Assembly: GCA_035574455.1 (NCBI GenBank)
Contig: DATLYT010000159.1
Coordinates: forward strand, 1-20,405
Direction of reading: 5' to 3'
Origin: DATLYT01 sp035574455
GTDB lineage: Bacteria; Bacteroidota; Ignavibacteria; UBA10030
Length of the DNA: 20,405 nucleotides
In this document: positions 15,975 through 20,405 of the stretch, one piece after another
Numbering within the stretch: position 1 is the stretch's first letter
Layout of the letters: every line of letters begins with the position of its first letter
Made by a program: the position numbers and the translations under genes
The notes under the pieces: generated by a model
The model's database searches: none
Told to the model about the DNA's origin: nothing
What the model saw: only the letters and a program-made list of their open reading frames with translations

Positions 15975-16009
15975 AATGGGAAATGGTTAATGGTTGATGG
16001 GTGATGGGG
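15975..16009. repeat. Heptanucleotide tandem repeat, five units
   Basis: Five 7-base units of consensus (A/G)ATGG(T/G)T lie directly after the stop of the MoaD/ThiS-like gene. The unit matches the tract at 2794-2856, and both tracts lie just downstream of minus-strand genes. Confidence 0.75.
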
Positions 16010-16306
16010 TCAGCCGCCGGCGATGGAACCGAGGACGATGAACGGCTCCTTCCCTTGCGCAACGTCGTCGGGGAGTGGTGTGTTGGGTTGTGCGAGTGAA
16101 TAGTCTTCTTTACAGGCGAAATAGCGGAGATACGGTCGGCGCTGGAGTGTCACGTGGTCGCGGATCGTTCCGCGCAACATCGGGTAACGGGCTTCGAGCG
16201 CGTCGAGGATGGATTGAGCTGTTACAGGACCGTTGACTTCAAGCTCAACCTCGGCACCGACCTTTGCTAAATTCCGGAGATGATATGGTAGAATAACGCG
16301 AACCAT
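16010..16306 (-). CDS. MoaD/ThiS-like ubiquitin-fold protein ending in Gly-Gly
   Basis: A 98-residue protein with the beta-grasp pattern of MoaD/ThiS: it opens MVRVILPYHLRNLAKV, followed by LDALEARYPMLRGTIRD, and ends exactly in Gly-Gly (LGSIAGG). In characterised relatives the terminal Gly is adenylated and converted to a thiocarboxylate that donates sulfur to molybdopterin or thiamine. The central segment (RRPYLRYFACKEDYSLAQP) differs from classical MoaD, so this is probably a separate subgroup. No MoaE, MoeB or ThiF gene is in the window. It lies between the BNR propeller gene and the molybdenum hydroxylase genes on the same strand. No clear ribosome binding site precedes the ATG. Confidence 0.85.
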   Translation of the reverse strand: MVRVILPYHLRNLAKVGAEVELEVNGPVTAQSILDALEARYPMLRGTIRDHVTLQRRPYLRYFACKEDYSLAQPNTPLPDDVAQGKEPFIVLGSIAGG

Positions 16307-16443
16307 GGTAACAGGATGATGAAGAAACGATCGACGCCGCTAAGACCGCAACGTTGAATTTGATTCCAATTCAGCACCTTTTCCGCGTTGCGTTCGTAGC
16401 GGAAAGTATTCTTGAGATGGGTTCTAACCTATCAGTGATGAGT

Positions 16444-17628
16444 TCAGTCTAGGGACTGCACTTCGACGGAAAGAACAGCCGGTAAGTCGTGCACAATCGC
16501 CTCCCAGTTGTCACCGCCATCCGGAGACACGTACACCTGTCCGCCTGTCGTCCCGAAATAAACGCCGCAGGGATCGAGCGTATCCACCGCCATCGCATCG
16601 CGCAGCACGTTCACGTAGCAGTCTTTTTGAGGGAGACCCTTCGTGAGCGCTTCCCATTCATTGCCGCCGTTCCGACTGCGGTAGACGCGAAGTTTTCCTT
16701 CTGGCGGAAAATGTTCGGAATCGCTTTTGATCGGGATGACGTAGATGGTCTCCGGTTCGTGTGCATGCACGTCAACCACAAAGCCGAAGTCGCTTGGCAG
16801 GTTGCCGCTGATCTCACGCCAGTTCTCGCCCGCGTCGTCGCTGCGCATCACGTCCCAGTGCTTCTGCATAAAGAGCACGTTCGGCCGCGAAGCGTGCATG
16901 GCGATCCGGTGGACGCAGTGACCAATCTCCGCATTGGGATCGGGAATGTAGTCGGACCTCAGGCCGCGGTTGATCGCTTTCCACGTCCGGCCGCCATCGT
17001 CGGTTCGGAACACACCGGCTGCAGAAATTGCCACATACATGCGCTTCTCGTTCTTCGGGTCGATGAGAATGGTGTGGAGTCCCATTCCGCCGGCTCCGGG
17101 TGCCCACTGTGGACCGGTTCCATGTCCGCGCAAGCCGGCAAGCTCGTGCCAGGTTGCGCCGCCGTCGGTTGAGCGGAAGATCGCCGCATCCTCAACTCCC
17201 GCATACACCGTGTTCGGATCCGAATGCGACGGCTCGAGATGCCAGACGCGCTTGAACTCCCACGGATGCTGTGTGCCATCGTACCACTGATGGGTCGTGA
17301 GCGGTTTGCCGGTCGTGGGCGATGTGTCATACGCGAACATGTTGCTCACGCCTTTCGGCATTCCATCCGGGCCGACGAGGTCTTCGGGTTTTGTTCCCGG
17401 AGGATTCCACGTCTTGCCGCCGTCGTCGGAGCGCTGGATGACCTGCCCGAACCAGCCACTCGTCTGCGACGCGTAGATCCGGTTCGGGTCCGCGGGCGAT
17501 CCCTTCATGTGATAAATCTCCCAGCCGCCAAAAAATGGGCCGCTGACATCCCACCGTTTGCGCTTTCCATCGGATGTGAGGATGAATGCACCTTTGCGTG
17601 TGCCGACTAAAACCCGGACTGAGCTCAC
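16444..17628 (-). CDS. Cytosolic BNR/Asp-box beta-propeller protein
   Basis: A 394-residue repeat protein often labelled exo-alpha-sialidase or WD40/YVTN/BNR-like. Six Asp-box motifs (S/T-x-D-x-G-x-x-W type) occur at about residues 66 (RSDDGGKTW), 152 (RSTDGGATW), 208 (RTDDGGRTW), 262 (RSDDAGENW), 317 (RSRNGGNEW) and 367 (VSPDGGDNW), which supports a multi-bladed propeller. It has no signal peptide, and the sialidase arginine motif FRIP is not evident, so true sialidase activity is unlikely. It begins MSSVRVLVGTRKGAF from a GTG at 17628 with GGAG seven bases before. It lies 137 bases upstream of the MoaD/ThiS-like gene. That pairing recalls an arrangement I believe recurs in other bacteria, and suggests a shared role. 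Confidence 0.87.
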   Translation of the reverse strand: MSSVRVLVGTRKGAFILTSDGKRKRWDVSGPFFGGWEIYHMKGSPADPNRIYASQTSGWFGQVIQRSDDGGKTWNPPGTKPEDLVGPDGMPKGVSNMFAYDTSPTTGKPLTTHQWYDGTQHPWEFKRVWHLEPSHSDPNTVYAGVEDAAIFRSTDGGATWHELAGLRGHGTGPQWAPGAGGMGLHTILIDPKNEKRMYVAISAAGVFRTDDGGRTWKAINRGLRSDYIPDPNAEIGHCVHRIAMHASRPNVLFMQKHWDVMRSDDAGENWREISGNLPSDFGFVVDVHAHEPETIYVIPIKSDSEHFPPEGKLRVYRSRNGGNEWEALTKGLPQKDCYVNVLRDAMAVDTLDPCGVYFGTTGGQVYVSPDGGDNWEAIVHDLPAVLSVEVQSLD

Positions 17629-17869
17629 GACACTCTCCTTTCTCTTTGGCTTATCTCGTTTGTTTCACCGCGATGACGTCTGGGGAAAAACCTGCCTTAA
17701 GGCCTATGAAACTTAGGAAAGACGCACGCGAGTATCAAGCAAAAACGCCGTAGACGATTTTATTCATTTGAGGATGATATGATGGGAAGGGGGATTTGCG
17801 ACTGGATTGCCCGGAGTATGAGGAGAAAGAATCGGAGTAGCAGCACCTACCGGCTTCTCACTGTCTGCC
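17629..17869. other. Gap between the propeller gene and the cassette array
   Basis: Only the upstream region of the propeller gene (ribosome binding site next to the GTG) could be assigned here. This stretch is the junction between chromosomal genes and the integron-like array. No gene was found. Confidence 0.45.
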
Positions 17870-17956
17870 GTCTAAAGGCCGACGGATGAGCTGCCCGCGC
17901 GTCGCCCGTGGCCACGAGCTAGTTGGCGGCCGGTCCGCTCCATCCGCTTGTTAGGT
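17870..17956 (-). repeat. attC-like integron recombination site
   Basis: Read on the minus strand, the site opens with ACCTAAC (17956-17950, fits RYYYAAC) and closes with TTTAGAC (17876-17870, GTTRRRY with the first G changed). Inner arms pair: GCTCCATCCG (17937-17946) with CGGATGAGC (17883-17891), leaving one unpaired base as in the extrahelical bases of attC. The 87-base length is typical. The degenerate closing core may make it inefficient. Confidence 0.55.
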
Positions 17957-18002
17957 TCGAACCACAGCGCGTGTGGTTCTGCTGGGACCGCCCCGCGTGG
18001 GG

Positions 18003-18093
18003 GCCTAACTGGCTGTGACGGGGGTGGGAGCCCCCTTGTTAGCGCGGCGATACACCGCGCGGTCCCCCGGCCGCTCATCCGCCCATGTTAGAC
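18003..18093 (-). repeat. attC-like site closing the amidohydrolase cassette
   Basis: On the minus strand GTCTAAC (18093-18087) fits RYYYAAC and GTTAGGC (18009-18003) fits GTTRRRY, 91 bases apart. GTCTAAC is the exact complement of the core GTTAGAC at which this cassette begins (19585-19579), as expected for the attC of that cassette. The inner arms pair only loosely (TGG, TGA and a run of five G/C pairs). Another core-like heptamer, CGCTAAC, lies inside at 18044-18038. Confidence 0.55.
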
Positions 18094-19584
18094 ATCGTGC
18101 GAGCAACGAATGGCTCTTCATTTTTTATTGGCAGCAGTTTCAACATTAGCCAGTAGACTGTCTAATTCTTCCCTTGCCAAATACCTGCCGTTCGCTACAA
18201 CCGCATTGATCCGTCGCGTGTTTTTTATGTTCTCCAAGGGGTTCGCGTCGAGTAGCAAGAGGTCAGCAATCTTACCTTTTGCAACCGTGCCCAGTGTTCT
18301 CTCTAGGCCGAGAAACTTTACCGGATTGAGCGTTGCAGCTTGCAGTGATTGCAGCGGAGTAAGCCCCGCGATTACTAGCAGCTCAAGCTCATCGTGCAGG
18401 CTGAAGCCGGGAATCGTGTAGAAGTTCCCGAAGCCGGTGTCGGTCCCGGCCAGAATTCCAACGCCCGCCCGCTGCATTAAACCCGCGAGCTCGAGATCTT
18501 TCAAGTAAACCTTTCTGAATGACGCCTCGTCTCTCAGGATCGGCCCTTTCGCCCATGTTTCGCGTACAGACCGGGGAATGTACTTTAGCCGCTCGTCGTT
18601 TCGAATAAAAGGTTCGCTCATGTATGCACGAGCGCGTCTGAGAGCGTAGGTCGGACAGTGCCATGTACCGTTATGTTTGAAACGAGCAAAGAGAGCCTTG
18701 GCCTTCTTGGAGTCGTAACTTTCCGCGGCTGCGACTGAACTGGCAAGGTAGGAGAATTGCGGTCGCGTAGGCGAATCCCTCAGAGCGGCGAGAAGCTCTG
18801 CTTCGCGGCTGGACAGAGCATGCAGGATACCCACCAGATGCTCGACGCTTTTTTGTCCCGCATCGGCAATCTCTGCGGCAGTCATTGATACCGGAATGTG
18901 CCCCGCGAACGGAATCCCTTGTTTCTTCGCCTCATCGGCGATAGCGAGGTAAACGTCACGCGGAAGCCAGTTATAGACTTTTATGAAGTCCGCACCCTGC
19001 TGCTTGCGAGACCGCACAAGTCGCCTCGCTTCTTCAGCCGTGGCAACATACTCAAACTCCGGCCGCCGATCGTTCGCCTGGCTGTGGCCCTCGATGATCT
19101 TTCCGGTTACGGCCCCGAATCGCGGGCCAAGGACCTTGCCTGTCAAGATCTCTCGTCGAATATTATTTATCTTCTCGAGTGGAAACGTACTGGCCAGCTC
19201 GCGCACCCCAGTGACACCATTTGCCAGCAGTAACGGAAAGAAGAACTCGGGCCTGCCGTCGTACATCGAATGCACGTGCATATCCCACAGCCCTGGAATC
19301 AGAAACTTACCGCGAGCGTCGAAGACCTGCGTACCCTTCGGAATCTGCACTTTTCCGGTTTTGCCGACGTCTGTGATGCGATTGCCCGCGACAATAACCG
19401 TCATGCCAGACTTGGATGGTGCGCCAGTTACGTCAATCACGGTGACGTGCGTAAACGCAAACGGACGCGTGGGCGGAAGTGCCGTTGCTTGCGCGAACGT
19501 TAATGCGGGCGAAAGAAGAATCAAAAATAGTGCGCTTGCTTTTCTCATCAGTTTTACGACCTCTGGAAACGAGAAGATGTCTAA
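18009..19584 (-). mobile_element. Integron gene cassette B (amidohydrolase)
   Basis: Limits are set by the recombination points between G and TT in GTTAGAC (19585-19579) and GTTAGGC (18009-18003). The unit of about 1.58 kb holds one gene, with its start near the 5' end (36 bases in) and an attC-like site at the 3' end, the standard cassette plan. The complementarity between its 5' core and its own attC opening core supports these limits. The left limit is less certain because the attC region is composite. Confidence 0.6.
18118..19548 (-). CDS. Exported amidohydrolase-family protein
   Basis: A 476-residue metal-dependent hydrolase of the imidazolonepropionase-like group. A signal peptide ends at about residue 19 (SPALTFA, then QA). 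GKFLIPGLWDMHVHS places the HxH metal ligands at His91 and His93. FIKVYNW supplies the probable bridging Lys, followed by His motifs in PFAGHIP and SVEHL, and the catalytic Asp370 is in LAGTDTG. The C-terminal NPVKFLGLERTLGTVAKGKIADLLLLDANPL region closes the composite beta-domain (cited here only as a landmark). The active site is complete. Relatives hydrolyse amide or ester bonds, including dipeptides, so the substrate is open. No strong ribosome binding site is seen. It is the cargo of cassette B. Confidence 0.9.
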   Translation of the reverse strand: MRKASALFLILLSPALTFAQATALPPTRPFAFTHVTVIDVTGAPSKSGMTVIVAGNRITDVGKTGKVQIPKGTQVFDARGKFLIPGLWDMHVHSMYDGRPEFFFPLLLANGVTGVRELASTFPLEKINNIRREILTGKVLGPRFGAVTGKIIEGHSQANDRRPEFEYVATAEEARRLVRSRKQQGADFIKVYNWLPRDVYLAIADEAKKQGIPFAGHIPVSMTAAEIADAGQKSVEHLVGILHALSSREAELLAALRDSPTRPQFSYLASSVAAAESYDSKKAKALFARFKHNGTWHCPTYALRRARAYMSEPFIRNDERLKYIPRSVRETWAKGPILRDEASFRKVYLKDLELAGLMQRAGVGILAGTDTGFGNFYTIPGFSLHDELELLVIAGLTPLQSLQAATLNPVKFLGLERTLGTVAKGKIADLLLLDANPLENIKNTRRINAVVANGRYLAREELDSLLANVETAANKK

Positions 19585-19675
19585 CGGCCTGCGCTCACCG
19601 GCGCCGAGTGGGCGAAGCGAACGAGGGAACCCGAGCCCGTAGGGCTAGGGCGTCCGGTGGAACGCGCGGTTGGGC
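19579..19675 (-). repeat. attC site of the DUF4440 cassette
   Basis: On the minus strand it opens with GCCCAAC (19675-19669, RYYYAAC) and closes with GTTAGAC (19585-19579, GTTRRRY), 97 bases in all. The arms CACCGGCGCC (19596-19605) and GGCGTCCGGTG (19649-19659) form a 10-bp stem with one extra T at 19653, the extrahelical base typical of attC. The middle is a variable terminal structure. This is the clearest attC in the window. Confidence 0.8.
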
Positions 19676-20327
19676 GTCACCGGCGTTTCTCTTGAGAGCA
19701 CGAGTCCTGTTTTCGTTTAGGTTAAAACGCCTAGCGTTGCGGTGCGGATGTCAGCGGCGGCACCGCGCGATGGTCCAGGCTTAGCACCCGCGCGAGCCGC
19801 CAACGTCCGTCCTGGAAACGCCACAAACTAATGAACTTTGCTTGGGTGCTGGTGGCCGTGCCGCGCTCATCGAACCGATGGTACCCAACTTGTACTGCTC
19901 CATAGCCCTCGATCGGGTACACCCGCAAACTGCCCGGAACGATGGTTCGGGTGATGCCGCGGTCGCGCGGACACGACGCGGTGAGCCGGCGGGTGTTCTC
20001 CCGCACTTGCTCACCCGCAGAGAAGCCTGTCTGATCGTGGTAGAACTCGACGTCGTCGGTAAAGATGGCGTTGGCTTTGGCGGCATCACACGATGCGAAC
20101 GATGCATCGAACAGGAGGCTGTCCATTTGCGCCAGCGCATCGAACAGTGCGCCCGAGCGCAAGCCGTCGGTACTGTCCGACGGAGCCGACGCAATTTCCA
20201 ACTCTTCACCTTGTGATGCCGCGGCGCTCGTTGGCCGATTTGGCTGAATGGAGCAGCCAACTAACATGGGCACTGCTATCAGTGCAAGAAAGAAAGTCCG
20301 CATCACTGTCTCCCGTGTGACGCCCAA
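19585..20327 (-). mobile_element. Integron gene cassette A (DUF4440 lipoprotein)
   Basis: The cassette runs from TTGGGC after the G of GTTGGGC (20328-20322) to the G of GTTAGAC at 19585, 743 bases. Its first six bases plus G are the exact complement of the opening core GCCCAAC of its own attC, which is what a circular cassette would require. It holds one gene starting 24 bases in, followed by an attC. Gene and attC have the same orientation as cassette B. Confidence 0.7.
19731..20303 (-). CDS. DUF4440/NTF2-like lipoprotein
   Basis: A 190-residue protein. The signal peptide has a lipobox LVGC with Cys17 as the lipidated residue, so it is anchored in a membrane facing the periplasm or outside. 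After a linker rich in Ser and Ala, residues from about 45 form an NTF2/SnoaL-like cone of the DUF4440 type: FDASFASCDAAKANAIFTDD, VEFYHDQTGF, VPGSLRVYPIEGYGAVQVG, FISLWRFQDGRWRLARVLS. Members are small ligand-binding or enzymatic folds with no single function. The frame reaches a TTG at 20327 inside the recombination core, but the ATG at 20303 has GGAG seven bases before it and starts the signal peptide. It is the cargo of cassette A. Confidence 0.85.
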   Translation of the reverse strand: MRTFFLALIAVPMLVGCSIQPNRPTSAAASQGEELEIASAPSDSTDGLRSGALFDALAQMDSLLFDASFASCDAAKANAIFTDDVEFYHDQTGFSAGEQVRENTRRLTASCPRDRGITRTIVPGSLRVYPIEGYGAVQVGYHRFDERGTATSTQAKFISLWRFQDGRWRLARVLSLDHRAVPPLTSAPQR

Positions 20328-20405
20328 CTACTGATTATATGGTTTCCACCTAAGACGCCTCTGTGGATTAGTTGTCAAGATGTCTGTTATCAAGCGGTTC
20401 AGTGG
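20322..20405 (-). other. Recombination core and possible attI region at the right edge
   Basis: GTTGGGC (20328-20322, minus strand) is the core at which cassette A is inserted. The 77 bases beyond it show no opening core or paired arms as an attC would, but include TATAAT (20339-20334) and TTGACA (20378-20373) on the minus strand, although at a spacing that does not make one promoter. It may be attI next to an integrase gene outside the window, or part of an earlier, longer attC. Confidence 0.35.

Noticed and set aside
16380..16405. Hairpin TTTCCGC/GCGGAAA after the propeller gene
   Set aside because: The 7-bp stem has a 12-base loop and no T-run on the minus strand, so it is too weak to call a terminator.
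16444..17628. Sialidase function for the BNR protein
   Set aside because: Asp-boxes are shared by many propellers. The protein lacks a signal peptide and an evident FRIP-type arginine motif, so the sialidase label is not supported.

Overview
The window looks like a chromosome segment from a member of the FCB superphylum, most likely an Ignavibacteria/Chlorobi-lineage bacterium. The first complete gene ends in a type IX secretion sorting domain with the motif NYPNPFNPTT. Many genes carry clear GGAGG-type ribosome binding sites, which fits that lineage better than Bacteroidia proper. Lineage is inferred from family signatures, not from a marker gene. Most genes lie on the minus strand and are intact.

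Layout. 1-796: tail of an unknown gene, then a small T9SS cargo protein whose sorting domain contains an in-frame 28-bp palindrome. 809-5060 (minus): oligoendopeptidase F, an XdhC-type molybdoenzyme maturation factor, a DUF1761 membrane protein and a DUF3574 putative lipoprotein. 5416-6426 (plus): endonuclease/exonuclease/phosphatase-family hydrolase with a 13-bp terminator stem. 6491-10683 (minus): exported heavy-metal-associated protein, exported prolyl oligopeptidase, MOT1-type molybdate transporter. 10684-13240: a more A+T-rich insert with an IS110 transposase stub, a zinc-finger/HNH-like protein, an unrecognised membrane-anchored protein and a 53-bp inverted-repeat element. 13248-17628 (minus): Tat-exported isoquinoline-1-oxidoreductase-type molybdenum hydroxylase (large and [2Fe-2S] subunits), a MoaD/ThiS-like ubiquitin-fold protein ending in Gly-Gly, and a cytosolic BNR beta-propeller. 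17870-20405: what I read as an integron cassette array with two gene cassettes (exported amidohydrolase; DUF4440 lipoprotein) and attC sites.

How they work together. Molybdenum is the recurring theme: a molybdate importer, a molybdenum hydroxylase, its XdhC maturation factor and a MoaD-like sulfur-carrier-fold protein all sit within about 15 kb, though not in one operon. The ThiS-like/BNR-propeller pair beside the hydroxylase is the least understood part of that set. The right end is best explained by site-specific recombination: each cassette begins with the exact complement of the outer core of its own attC, which defines the cassette ends. Cassette orientation puts any integrase gene beyond the right edge. 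Two families of short repeats (heptamer tandem repeats and palindromes) are scattered between genes.
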